Assembly: GCA_028281625.1 (NCBI GenBank)
Contig: JANQJN010000098.1
Span: 1-61,164 of the forward strand
Direction: 5' to 3'
DNA length: 61,164 nucleotides
Source of the DNA: Emcibacteraceae bacterium
GTDB taxonomy: Bacteria > Pseudomonadota > Alphaproteobacteria > Sphingomonadales > Emcibacteraceae
Shown: positions 34,054-42,509 of the stretch, one piece after another
How positions within the stretch are numbered: position 1 is the first letter of the stretch
How the letters are laid out: each line of letters starts with the position of its first letter
Position numbers and translations under genes: made by a program
Notes under the pieces: model-generated
Told to the model about the DNA's origin: nothing
Database searches by the model: none
What the model saw: only the letters and a program-made list of their open reading frames with translations

Positions 34054-34092
34054 AACACTATCCTGAAGAATTATATTTACCAAGGATTACCC

Positions 34093-34581
34093 GTGTTTAA
34101 GAAGTTACTAGTTACCGCACTACCATTTATTTTATCACCATCAATTGCCTTTGCGCAAAGCAGCTATTCCTGTACTGGCCCTGGCCTTAGTGAGCTAATG
34201 AATGAGGGATATAAGCAATTTACTAAATCGGAACTAAAGCCAGCCTTCGCAAGAAATACAAGGGGTTTTGAAATTGCCGCCTATCATGATGGCGATATAC
34301 TCAAAGTGATAACCGTCAGTTATATGGACCAGTCTGAGCGCGAAGATATCGAAATTTACTTTCAAACTATTGATGATCATCTGATGTATTACCATAAGCA
34401 GCAAAATAGCAACTTTTATGGTGAGCGCGACAGTGTGCTCCTTAAAGAAGAAAAATCATACTTCCATGTCTGCGATGGCCGTATGCTCGCACCAGCTGAA
34501 GGGGGAATCATTGATAACGATCTTTATGATAAGATGGTCGTGCTCAGGGATGCGGTGCTTGCTGAGGTAAAAACAAAATAG
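34093..34581 (+). CDS. Secreted protein of unknown function
   Basis: This 162-residue protein has a Sec signal peptide (KKLLVTALPFILSPSIAFAQ) and a mature part with two cysteines (SYSCTGPG and FHVCDGR) that could form a disulfide. The body is rich in aromatic and acidic residues with no recognisable domain. The start is GTG at 34093 with AAGGA 6 bases upstream. It follows the SPOR lipoprotein by 39 bases and may be co-transcribed. Confidence 0.7.
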   Translation: MFKKLLVTALPFILSPSIAFAQSSYSCTGPGLSELMNEGYKQFTKSELKPAFARNTRGFEIAAYHDGDILKVITVSYMDQSEREDIEIYFQTIDDHLMYYHKQQNSNFYGERDSVLLKEEKSYFHVCDGRMLAPAEGGIIDNDLYDKMVVLRDAVLAEVKTK

Positions 34582-34625
34582 CCTATTACGCATTCTCCAA
34601 ATTACTCTTGGTGATTTTATTCTTT

Positions 34626-34645
34626 ACTTTACCGTATAGTAAAGT
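34626..34645. promoter_or_regulatory. Candidate TetR operator
   Basis: A perfect inverted repeat, ACTTTAC (34626-34632) and GTAAAGT (34639-34645), with a 6-base spacer, ends 12 bases before the ATG of the TetR-type gene. Its size and position are typical for autorepression by a TetR dimer. Confidence 0.55.
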
Positions 34646-34657
34646 TATAAATGTTCC

Positions 34658-35269
34658 ATGCGGACTAAATCAAAAGACATACGGGAGAGAATGATCGCAT
34701 CGGCGATGGAGTGTTATCGCAAGTACGGCGTTATCAATTCCTCAATGGATATTGTTGCCAAAAGGGCGGGGACGACCAAGCCCACTGTTTATTCGCATTT
34801 TGGATCAAAAGATGGACTCTTCGATGCGGTGATCGAAACATTGCAGCACAACTTTCTCGAAAACCCAAGTTTAGTATATGACAAGGAAAAGGACGCTGCA
34901 GAGCAATTGGTCAGTTTTTTCAATGAGCAACTTATATCATTGTTTGACCAGGATTATATTGAACTGCTTCGCGCCATAATCCTCGAGACCACCCGAAAAA
35001 ACCATAACATACCATATGATGATCTGCAGATGGAGTTTGACGTTCGAAACTGGATTGAAGATGCCATTGAATATGGCGATATGGAACCTTGTGACGTTGT
35101 GATGGCAGCAAATAATTTAATCGGTATTGTAAATGGGCGCTTTTTTTACCCGGCACTCATTGGCATTAGGCAGTTTTCAAAGAAAAAGCAAAAACAAGAA
35201 TTAAGAAAATCAATAGAAGAGTTTCTAGGGTTATCACATAGGGAAAATTTACGAAAATTTGGAGAGTAA
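34658..35269 (+). CDS. TetR-family transcriptional regulator
   Basis: This 203-residue regulator has a TetR helix-turn-helix (SMDIVAKRAGTTKPTVYSHFGSKDGLF region, about residues 28-55) and an all-helical C-terminal ligand domain. GTTKPTVYSHFGSK is diagnostic. No clear Shine-Dalgarno sequence precedes the ATG, and a perfect inverted repeat ends 12 bases upstream, so the leader is very short. The next gene starts 1 base after its stop. Confidence 0.92.
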   Translation: MRTKSKDIRERMIASAMECYRKYGVINSSMDIVAKRAGTTKPTVYSHFGSKDGLFDAVIETLQHNFLENPSLVYDKEKDAAEQLVSFFNEQLISLFDQDYIELLRAIILETTRKNHNIPYDDLQMEFDVRNWIEDAIEYGDMEPCDVVMAANNLIGIVNGRFFYPALIGIRQFSKKKQKQELRKSIEEFLGLSHRENLRKFGE

Positions 35270-35270
35270 G

Positions 35271-35621
35271 ATGAAAAAACTGGTTATTGCGGCGATGACC
35301 GCATTATTTGCCATGACAGGTATGGCCCTGGCGCAGGATGTTGCGGGGGACTGGAGTATTATGATTTCTGCACCGGAAGGATCGACATCCTTTCCAATGA
35401 CAATTGCCGTAGATGGCGAAACGGCAACAGGTACTGTAGATTCAGATGAGCTTACAGGGACTTATATTGATGGCGAGCTTAAACTTGAAGGGGATCTATA
35501 TATCGCCGAAGCGGGATATCCGGCAAAGGCCAACATGACCGCAAAGCTTGATGGCGAAAGTCTAACAGGTAGTATGTCCTGGGATGCCTTCTATCTGGAT
35601 GTAATAGGTAGCAGAAGATAA
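35271..35621 (+). CDS. Small secreted beta-rich protein, TetR partner
   Basis: This 116-residue protein has a signal peptide ending MALAQ and a mature part dominated by alternating strands, ending in repeats of the type G-E-x-L-T-G (VDSDELTGTYIDGELKLEGD, then KLDGESLTGSMSWDAF). The pattern resembles a lipocalin-like or short beta-barrel fold found in many secreted proteins of unknown function. GGAGAG precedes the ATG, within the end of the TetR gene. It is probably the gene controlled with the TetR regulator. Confidence 0.75.
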   Translation: MKKLVIAAMTALFAMTGMALAQDVAGDWSIMISAPEGSTSFPMTIAVDGETATGTVDSDELTGTYIDGELKLEGDLYIAEAGYPAKANMTAKLDGESLTGSMSWDAFYLDVIGSRR

Positions 35622-35629
35622 AAACACAT

Positions 35630-35660
35630 TGGCTTGTGCCGCGTAAAGCGGCACAAGCCA
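35630..35660. terminator. Strong hairpin between convergent genes
   Basis: A perfect 13-base stem (TGGCTTGTGCCGC at 35630-35642, its complement at 35648-35660) encloses a 5-base loop. It lies between the secreted protein gene and the PAS gene, which converge. On the minus strand it is followed after several bases by a run of five T residues, so it probably terminates the PAS transcript. On the plus strand no T-run follows. Confidence 0.75.
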
Positions 35661-35667
35661 GCAATAT

Positions 35668-36186
35668 TCACGAAATTGATAGTTCTGAGTATCCCAAAAT
35701 CATATCTATTTTACTTCCGTCACTTGTTACGGGCAAAAGAAGCCCTATCACATTAATATCTTTTTGATTATTTTCTTGATCCATATAATGACTGATGGTT
35801 AGAAGTGGTAGTTTCTTATCCAGCATTTCGTCAATTAATTGCTTGAAACGGTAATGATACGTGGGAAAATCGGTCCTGAAACTATTGTCATTATAATCAT
35901 TCATCATGTGTTGACCTTTGCGCTGGCCATAATATTTGGCAAGCTCCTCGCCAATCTGGTTCATTTCAAGGTCGCAAATTTCACCATCGTCATCATAAAT
36001 AAACCTGCCGCTCCACATGTTAGGCCGAAAGTCATCCAACTTTTTGCCCACCAACTCTGATTTCTTAAGTGGATTATGTGCGGATCCGTCCTTGAAGAAC
36101 ATATCCCAAAGTTTTTCTTGTTTTTTTGTGAAGTCTGCCAGTTTTGTGTCCGCGGTTAGCAGTCGCGTATTTTTAACGTCGATCAT
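35668..36186 (-). CDS. PAS-domain protein (PAS_5-like)
   Basis: This 172-residue cytoplasmic protein resembles the short alphaproteobacterial PAS_5 family: WDMFFKDGSAHNPLKKSEL, then LDDFRPNMWSGRFIYDDDGEI and ELAKYYGQRKG, and a last strand VIGLLLPVTSDG. No output domain is attached. It may sense a ligand and pass the signal to a partner protein. The ATG at 36186 follows GGGGAC; an upstream start at 36279 would run into the promoter region of the divergent GntR gene. Confidence 0.75.
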   Translation of the reverse strand: MIDVKNTRLLTADTKLADFTKKQEKLWDMFFKDGSAHNPLKKSELVGKKLDDFRPNMWSGRFIYDDDGEICDLEMNQIGEELAKYYGQRKGQHMMNDYNDNSFRTDFPTYHYRFKQLIDEMLDKKLPLLTISHYMDQENNQKDINVIGLLLPVTSDGSKIDMILGYSELSIS

Positions 36187-36281
36187 TATGTCCCCAATGA
36201 TATTAAGAAAATCAACTCCACAAAGGTTGCCACAGAATTGAGCATTTAGCAACGGTCCGATCAAAAAAGTGCAAAACACAA

Positions 36282-36307
36282 TCTGTACTATTGCAGAATG
36301 GTACAGA
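36282..36307. promoter_or_regulatory. Candidate GntR (YtrA-type) operator
   Basis: Perfect 7-base inverted arms TCTGTAC (36282-36288) and GTACAGA (36301-36307) with a 12-base spacer lie 19 bases before the ATG of the GntR-type gene. Short GntR regulators of the YtrA type usually bind such a spaced dyad at their own promoter. Confidence 0.6.
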
Positions 36308-36326
36308 ATCGGTTATAGAGTGATTC

Positions 36327-36707
36327 ATGGAAATTGAGATTGACAGAGACAACATCGTTCCGGTGTATGAGCAAATCGTGAAACAGGTCACACGTGCTGT
36401 TCAGTATGGTGCCCTGCCGTCGGGGCATCTACTTCCGTCCATTCGCCAGCTGGCAGGTGATTTGATGATTAACCAGAACACTGTGGCTAAAGCTTATAAG
36501 CTGCTTGAGGCTAATCGTGTGATCATCACTAGGGATCGACGAGGTGCATTTGTTCATGACAATGCAAAAAATAATATAACTGAAAACAAACTGAGTGGCG
36601 CTCGGGATAAAATTGATGAACTGCTGCGAACCATGCGTGACGATGGACTTAAGGATGTAGAAATTAGGTCGCTTCTTGAAAAACAACTTGAGCTAATTAA
36701 GGGGTAA
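36327..36707 (+). CDS. Short GntR-family regulator (YtrA type)
   Basis: This 126-residue regulator has an N-terminal GntR winged helix (VPVYEQIVKQVTRAVQYGALPSG region, then LAGDLMINQNTVAKAYKLLE) and only a short helical C-terminus, as in the YtrA subfamily, which usually controls adjacent ABC or membrane protein genes. The next gene starts right after its stop (TAA then ATG). It heads a three-gene operon with a membrane protein and a serine hydrolase. Confidence 0.9.
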   Translation: MEIEIDRDNIVPVYEQIVKQVTRAVQYGALPSGHLLPSIRQLAGDLMINQNTVAKAYKLLEANRVIITRDRRGAFVHDNAKNNITENKLSGARDKIDELLRTMRDDGLKDVEIRSLLEKQLELIKG

Positions 36708-37544
36708 ATGATGGTTGATAGTTTACTGATCATACTTACTTTAACGCAGATTCCTGTTCTTTTTATCATGGGAGGGGCACAGTATTGCAAACTGGTGTCT
36801 TATTTTGCGACACTTAAAAATCAGACCTGGCTTTCTGATCACCCAGAAATGCATCACTTTAAGAAGTACAACAGGTTTATGATAGGTTTTGGGTATCTTC
36901 TTAGCGTGGCGAGCCTTGCTGGAGTCTATTACTTTGTGTTTATTTTGCAGGATTCTTCGTACTATCTACCTATGTTTCTGGTGCCGGGGGGGCTATGGAT
37001 GTTGGCACTGCTCTTGTATCACTTGGCTATTCATTTTGGGTTCACTCGCAAAATACCTGCGCCGCGTGTAGTCAGTGCATCGATGGATAATCGTGAATTC
37101 GAAGCCTTTATTCCTCGCATGGCTGCTATCGCTATTGGTATTGTTTTGGCTTTAATCCTTGGTGTCTATGCTTGGGCATATTTCAGCGCTGCTATCCAAG
37201 CGGAACTAGCCGTTAGGCGTATAATCGGGATTACTGGAGCATTGGTGCTGGGTATCGGACTCATTGTCTATATGTTAAAGCGTAAACATAGCGAGCTTGA
37301 TAAAGTTGTTGGACATGGTGGACGCAAGTGGGGAATTCAGGTGAATTTCTATTTTATATCCGGGCTTTTCATATTTGTTGGTGTCTGGAGGATTTTGGGC
37401 GATTTCTTTGGTATTCACCTCTTCCAAGACGAAGTCTTCTTTATTTGCGTGGCAGTATCTGTACAGGTATCCGTGATCATCTACGGACTTCACCCAAAAG
37501 TAAGGGAAATGATGAGAGACTTTCAGGAAACATATGAAACATAA
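36708..37544 (+). CDS. Multi-pass membrane protein of unknown function
   Basis: This 278-residue protein has about seven hydrophobic segments. I do not recognise the family. The central segment RMAAIAIGIVLALILGVYAW is clearly transmembrane, and a conserved-looking cytoplasmic loop (KRKHSELDKVVGHGGRKWG) follows. It begins with two ATG codons directly after the GntR stop, with AAGGGG upstream. By analogy with YtrA-type operons it may be the gene controlled by the regulator. Confidence 0.7.
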   Translation: MMVDSLLIILTLTQIPVLFIMGGAQYCKLVSYFATLKNQTWLSDHPEMHHFKKYNRFMIGFGYLLSVASLAGVYYFVFILQDSSYYLPMFLVPGGLWMLALLLYHLAIHFGFTRKIPAPRVVSASMDNREFEAFIPRMAAIAIGIVLALILGVYAWAYFSAAIQAELAVRRIIGITGALVLGIGLIVYMLKRKHSELDKVVGHGGRKWGIQVNFYFISGLFIFVGVWRILGDFFGIHLFQDEVFFICVAVSVQVSVIIYGLHPKVREMMRDFQETYET

Positions 37545-37555
37545 CAATTTAGCAA

Positions 37556-38899
37556 ATGGTGTGCGAAATGAGAATTATGGTGATAATTGGGTTGATATGG
37601 GGGATGTTTCCAGTAATGGCTGCAGCGACCGACATGGATAAACTAAAAATTATATTGCAAAGCCATATTGATCACGGCAGTGCCGTGGGTTTTGCTGTGG
37701 GAGTTTGGGAAAATGGTGGTCAGCAATTGGTTTCCTTTGGGCTAAGCAACGCAAACTCAAGCGCTGAAGTAACAGCAGACAGTATTTTTGAAATTGGTTC
37801 TATTTCAAAGACATTCACAGGAATTTTGCTTGCGGACATGGTTATGCGCGGTGAAGTAGCGCTTGACGACCCTATTGGTAATTACTTGCCGCAAGGGATC
37901 AGTGTTCCCACACGGAATGGAGAAGAAATAACGCTTCGCCATCTTGCGTCGCATACATCTTCGCTGCCGCGCATATCTGACAATATGCCGTTTTCCGATA
38001 TGAATAATCCTTATGTGGATTATACGGAAGAACTTACCTTCGAATTTTTGAATGGTCATGACCTAGTCCGTGATATTGGCAGTAAGTATGAATATTCCAA
38101 TTATGGTATGGGTCTACTTGGCCTGCTTTTATCGCGTCACGGCGGTAAAAGCTATGAACATTTGGTCAAAGAGCGAATTTTAGAGCCTCTGGATATGTCG
38201 GACACAATGATTACGATCAATGGTGATGACCGGTTTGTTTCGGGACATGATTCAATGAAAGCAGTAGTGTCACAGTGGGATTTTGATGCTGCCGCAGGTG
38301 CAGGGGCGATTAGATCTTCATTGAATGATATGATGGTCTTTCTGCGCGCGAATATGGGGCAATTAGACACAAAACTGTCAAATGCAATTTCTTTGTCGCA
38401 CGAGCAGCAGGTAACGCGGGAAGAGGCAGGAAGTCACGTCGCGCTGGGGTGGCACACAGAAAATGACGGAAGATACATCTGGCATAATGGCGGTACCGGT
38501 GGCTTTCGGTCATTCATGGCGTTTGATATGGATGCAGATAAAGGCGTGGTGGTGCTTACCAACTCTATGGCTGATGCGGATGGCATTGGTATGGCCATCA
38601 TGAGCGGTGAAATTGATGGCTTATTGATGGAACCAATGATTCCAGTTGAAAATGCGGAACGATATGTAGGGGAGTATCAACTCCAACCAGGATTTATCCT
38701 TACGGTTACTACAGAGGGTGAGCAGCTATTTGTCCAGGCAACGGGCCAGCCAAACGTGCCAGTCTACTTTAAGGAAAAGAACGAGTTTTATTATAAGATT
38801 GTTGATGCGTCGATCACTTTTGTTGAAGGTGATGATGGTGAAATCACGTCACTGGTTCTTCATCAGGGTGGTGATCATCCAGCGAAGAAGGTTAAGTAA
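37556..38899 (+). CDS. Secreted serine hydrolase of the class C beta-lactamase/DD-peptidase family
   Basis: This 447-residue protein has a signal peptide (cleaved near MAAA) and the beta-lactamase-like serine hydrolase fold (peptidase S12 family). The nucleophile motif is SISK (S82 to K85), the tyrosine motif is YSN in KYEYSNYGMG, and the third motif is HNGG in IWHNGGTGGFRS. A C-terminal extension of about 110 residues (ENAERYVGEYQLQPG onward) is a lipocalin-like domain common in this family. It could act as a peptidase or esterase; antibiotic resistance should not be assumed. An alternative start is the ATG at 37568. It ends the GntR operon at a clear terminator. Confidence 0.88.
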   Translation: MVCEMRIMVIIGLIWGMFPVMAAATDMDKLKIILQSHIDHGSAVGFAVGVWENGGQQLVSFGLSNANSSAEVTADSIFEIGSISKTFTGILLADMVMRGEVALDDPIGNYLPQGISVPTRNGEEITLRHLASHTSSLPRISDNMPFSDMNNPYVDYTEELTFEFLNGHDLVRDIGSKYEYSNYGMGLLGLLLSRHGGKSYEHLVKERILEPLDMSDTMITINGDDRFVSGHDSMKAVVSQWDFDAAAGAGAIRSSLNDMMVFLRANMGQLDTKLSNAISLSHEQQVTREEAGSHVALGWHTENDGRYIWHNGGTGGFRSFMAFDMDADKGVVVLTNSMADADGIGMAIMSGEIDGLLMEPMIPVENAERYVGEYQLQPGFILTVTTEGEQLFVQATGQPNVPVYFKEKNEFYYKIVDASITFVEGDDGEITSLVLHQGGDHPAKKVK

Positions 38900-38900
38900 G

Positions 38901-38942
38901 TAAAAACGCGCGGCAGGGATTAACCTTCCGCGCGCTTTTTTT
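38901..38942. terminator. Bidirectional terminator
   Basis: A GC-rich stem (CGCGCGG at 38907-38913 paired with CCGCGCG at 38928-38934, continued by AGG/CCT) is flanked by five A residues on the left and seven T residues on the right (38936-38942). It ends both the serine hydrolase transcript and the convergent AAA+ transcript. It includes the stop codon of the AAA+ gene. Confidence 0.9.
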
Positions 38943-41019
38943 GAATTTTCTCTGGCGCTCTGAAGCCGATCGGGTTCAGTTTGTCGGATTTTAGGCGGCA
39001 TTCTTCCTCAAGAAAGTTGAGGATTTTAACACCATCAATATCCGGATCTTCAAAACGCAGACGTTTTTTTACATTGGCATAATCGCCTGGTGTCAAACGC
39101 CCGAGATAACGAATATCTGCGGGAGCCTTTATTCCGAAGAAAAGATCAAAAGCAATCTCCGCTTGCTCACGGGTTAGATACCCAAGTTTTACCTTAAAGG
39201 TAAAACGACGCAGCGCCGCCTGATCAATCTTTTCCACCAGGTTGGTGGTGCACGCAAAGGGAAGGGGATGGTTTTCCATCCAGGTCAGCATTTCGTTGAC
39301 CTGTGTCACTTCCCAGCTTTTGTCCGCGCCACGGCGATCACTGAGCAGACTATCCACCTCATCAAAAATGAGGAAGGCATTTTCAGCGCTTGCTTCTTCA
39401 AAGGCACGGGCGATATTCTGCTCACTTTCACCAACCCACATTGAAAGAATGTCTGAAGCGCGTTTTTCAAGCACTTCAATTTCCATTTTTTCCGCAAGGG
39501 CACGGACATACGCACTTTTACCTGTGCCGGGCGGACCATAAAGGCAAAGTGAAAAGTCCTTATGAGCCATATTGGGGCCAATTTTGGAGCCAATGCCGGC
39601 AAGATCACCACCATCATTTAAAAGACGAAGATCAAAGTTGGCGCTTCCCGCTTTTGTGTTTTTGGGAATGCGACCGTAATTCGTCACTTTACGCAGTGAA
39701 TAGGTGACTTCCTTTAAAAGTCTGGCATCACCACCACTTGCTGCAGATACATTAACAGCGGTTGCCATTATAGCGGCAGAGACGGGCTCGGTGCCGGCAA
39801 TTTCGTTAATGTCACCTTGGCTCAAAGTGATGTTTTTTGCGCTTGCAAGCTTTACCAATTGCTTTTTACGGGCTGACGCACTGGGAAGCTTAATTTCCAC
39901 AGCATAGGTCATGCGGCGTAAAAAGGCCTGATCGAAATGATTAATGCGGTTTGCAATCCAGATGGTTGGCACTGGATTTTCTTCCAAAATCCGGTTTAGA
40001 AAGATCTTGGAGCCGCGATCATTAAAGCAGCCGATGGCATCTTCCATTTCATCAAAAAGCAGAAGTGCTCCTTTCTGACGAGACAGGATGCTTTGACATA
40101 GCCTTGCATTATTAAGACGCTCGCTGCGGCTGGGCTCTTCGCCGTATTCATCAGCCTCGCAAACGGCAAAAATCTTCTTATTGATCTTAGCAGCAATAAG
40201 CTTGCTAAGCTCGGTCTTCCCTGTTCCAGGCGGACCATAAAAAAGAATATTAATGCCGCGGCTGCCGACTTTGCTGGCCCGCGCAAGGATGTGACGGACA
40301 ATGTCGCGTTCGCGTGCGATATAGTCATAATCATCCCAGACGAGATTTGCTTCAAGCGGCTTTCCAAGCAAAACACTAAGGATTCCATCAAGCCCACTGA
40401 AAGGTGTGCTAAAGGCCTGGATTACCCGATCGCTGATCTTATAGGTAAAATCGTTGCGACCGCTGCAGCTGTAACGATCAAGCAGGCTATTTGTAATAAG
40501 CTCGCTTTGCTTGATTTTTTTGCGCACAAGATGAATTTCTTCATCAATTGCCCGTGCGATAATCTTTTCACTATCAAACAGGCGTGTGCTCACCAATGTG
40601 CGGCAAAGATCCTCAAGCCGATCATTCATTGACGTGCGAAGCACAAACCGAAGAATGCGTGTTTCCACTTTATCAAGAGTAAGGAAACGTGCAAAAGCTT
40701 TCAGGTTCTTTTCAATGTCGCCTTTCTTTGGTTTGAAATCCTCATCGGCGAGTAGCTCATCAATGAGCTTATTATAAAACATTTCATCAAGACCTTTTTC
40801 TGTAAAGGGGTCCCCGCGAAGTCTTACTTTTTTCTTCAAACCAGGAAGATCAATTGCGATATATGCTCCGTTCATTTGCAGCCAATCGTAAAATTGGATC
40901 ATGACGGGATCTTGTCTGTTCATGTTTTTAAGCAGACGCCCAATATAAAGACGAACGTCGCGAATTTCTGTGTTCATTACTTTTCCGTTTTCTAAGGGCA
41001 TAACTACCCGTTTACGCAA
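38920..41019 (-). CDS. Tandem AAA+ ATPase
   Basis: This 699-residue cytoplasmic protein has a 250-residue helical N-terminal region and two AAA+ modules. The first has Walker A GPPGTGKT (262-269) and Walker B LLLFDE (to E324), with RR near 369 as likely arginine finger. The second has Walker A GPPGTGKS (495-502), Walker B LIFDE (to E554) and RR at 604-605. Both modules look active. Such two-ring ATPases remodel or unfold proteins; the client is not evident. An alternative start is the methionine at residue 15. It is transcribed alone. Confidence 0.85.
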   Translation of the reverse strand: MRKRVVMPLENGKVMNTEIRDVRLYIGRLLKNMNRQDPVMIQFYDWLQMNGAYIAIDLPGLKKKVRLRGDPFTEKGLDEMFYNKLIDELLADEDFKPKKGDIEKNLKAFARFLTLDKVETRILRFVLRTSMNDRLEDLCRTLVSTRLFDSEKIIARAIDEEIHLVRKKIKQSELITNSLLDRYSCSGRNDFTYKISDRVIQAFSTPFSGLDGILSVLLGKPLEANLVWDDYDYIARERDIVRHILARASKVGSRGINILFYGPPGTGKTELSKLIAAKINKKIFAVCEADEYGEEPSRSERLNNARLCQSILSRQKGALLLFDEMEDAIGCFNDRGSKIFLNRILEENPVPTIWIANRINHFDQAFLRRMTYAVEIKLPSASARKKQLVKLASAKNITLSQGDINEIAGTEPVSAAIMATAVNVSAASGGDARLLKEVTYSLRKVTNYGRIPKNTKAGSANFDLRLLNDGGDLAGIGSKIGPNMAHKDFSLCLYGPPGTGKSAYVRALAEKMEIEVLEKRASDILSMWVGESEQNIARAFEEASAENAFLIFDEVDSLLSDRRGADKSWEVTQVNEMLTWMENHPLPFACTTNLVEKIDQAALRRFTFKVKLGYLTREQAEIAFDLFFGIKAPADIRYLGRLTPGDYANVKKRLRFEDPDIDGVKILNFLEEECRLKSDKLNPIGFRAPEKIQKKRAEG

Positions 41020-41301
41020 TGCACGTATAGCGAGTAACTGACCATGTGAATATGGCGACCATTACGCACACGCATATGCATATTAAAATTTTTTCTTTTA
41101 TTTTTTGGCAGGTTCCGGGCGCTCAATTTCGCCCATATTTTAAGGAAAAACCTTATGAGGCGGAAAAGAAACACCGGAACATGCGTATGTTTTTCCATAC
41201 TTTATGAGCCATATAATGCTCCTGTTCCTTGTTAATTTAGCAAACTTTTTCCAAAGTTCGCGGGTTACCTAACACAACCAAATAGTGTAAGTCAAGCAGT
41301 T

Positions 41302-42396
41302 TTACTCATGGTTATGAAAAATTTCTAAAGTTTTCAATGCCAGTTCAAAATGGTTCGCGTCCGGACCACTGGATACATTCTTCGTAAGCGCAACAGCGAT
41401 GTTGTTATCAAGATCAAGTATCATCATTGTAAGGCCCCCGACGCTGCCGCCAGAATGCATAACTGTGTTGGGGTGATTTTTCATAATTTCCTGAAACTCT
41501 TCAGAATAATTATCCATATAGCGATCAAAACCGATTACCCAGCCAATGCCATGGTAGGACGGTGGCAAAACGCTGAACATTTCTTTAAGCGTTTCTTCCT
41601 TCAAATAACCCGGTTTTGTATGCGCCATAGCAAAATTGACAACATCAATGGGTGAGGCAAGGAAGCCGCCGCCAGCATATTTGTAGCTCGCATCCACTTG
41701 GAGACTGTTATATAGGACACCGTCTCGGAAATCATAAGCGCTTTGGCGATTTTCAATAAGCGGTCTAGTGTCATCAAATTCGGTATCCCGAAGACCAAGT
41801 GGATTCAGCACCTCATCCTTGATAATTTGCTTGAAATCCTTTCCGGATGCACTCTCCATGGCCGCGGACACAAGCGTCCAAGCGTAGGTGGAATAGCTAT
41901 ATTCCGATCCCGGCTCAAACAAAAGATCATCATTTTTAAAGATATTAAGTGCTTGGACACTGTTCATATAGGGTTTGTTGGAAAGGAACTCGGCTCCTTT
42001 ATAGTGACGGATGCCCGCTGTATGAGCAGCAAGTTGTCTCAGGGTAACAGGCTGGTGTCTCTCGGGCCATTCCGGCACGTATGTTCGTACATCGACGTCC
42101 AGATCGAGCTCCCCGCGTTCCACCATGCGCATCATGGCTGCTGTAGTGATGACCTTCGCGACCGATCCAATGCGCATAAGTGTTCCCGGTACCATTGGCA
42201 CTTTGTTTTCGATATTGGCATACCCAAAGCCCTTCGCCCAGATGATGCCAGTTTCGTCCGCAACAGCAACATTAATGCCGGGTACTGATGGTAGTGAGGC
42301 CATTTCTTCGAATAACGCAGTTGCTTGCTCGTCCGCCGTTTGGGCGAAGGCAATGGTTATTGAAATGATATAAATAAAAAATGCGCGAATGATCAT
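41302..42396 (-). CDS. Secreted beta-lactamase-family serine hydrolase
   Basis: This 364-residue protein has a signal peptide (cleaved near AFAQ) and the S12/class C fold. The nucleophile motif is SVAK (S78 to K81). The second motif appears as YSYSTYAW, with YST instead of the classical YxN. The third motif is HSGGSVGG. The family includes DD-peptidases, esterases and beta-lactamases; peptidoglycan or ester hydrolysis is more likely than resistance. It is not closely similar to the 37.6-kb hydrolase and lacks its C-terminal domain. Confidence 0.88.
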   Translation of the reverse strand: MIIRAFFIYIISITIAFAQTADEQATALFEEMASLPSVPGINVAVADETGIIWAKGFGYANIENKVPMVPGTLMRIGSVAKVITTAAMMRMVERGELDLDVDVRTYVPEWPERHQPVTLRQLAAHTAGIRHYKGAEFLSNKPYMNSVQALNIFKNDDLLFEPGSEYSYSTYAWTLVSAAMESASGKDFKQIIKDEVLNPLGLRDTEFDDTRPLIENRQSAYDFRDGVLYNSLQVDASYKYAGGGFLASPIDVVNFAMAHTKPGYLKEETLKEMFSVLPPSYHGIGWVIGFDRYMDNYSEEFQEIMKNHPNTVMHSGGSVGGLTMMILDLDNNIAVALTKNVSSGPDANHFELALKTLEIFHNHE

Positions 42397-42509
42397 TTTG
42401 CTTCCTTTTTATTTTAAACCCTACACCGCATGCCACCATTCGTCCAGACGGACAATTTCATTGCCATGAGCGCCGCTTTCTGATTAAGATTTCAAAAAGG
42501 GGATTTCTA

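Noticed and set aside
33577..34083. A 168-codon open frame antisense to the SPOR lipoprotein gene
   Set aside because: The sense strand has a lipobox, a coiled coil and a SPOR domain; the antisense frame shows none.
36708..38899. Antibiotic resistance role for the beta-lactamase-family hydrolases
   Set aside because: SxxK hydrolases of this type are mostly peptidases or esterases; nothing in the sequence points to beta-lactam hydrolysis.
41743..42288. A 181-codon open frame antisense to the 41.3-kb serine hydrolase
   Set aside because: The opposite strand encodes a clear family member with SVAK and HSGG motifs; the antisense frame has no recognisable features.
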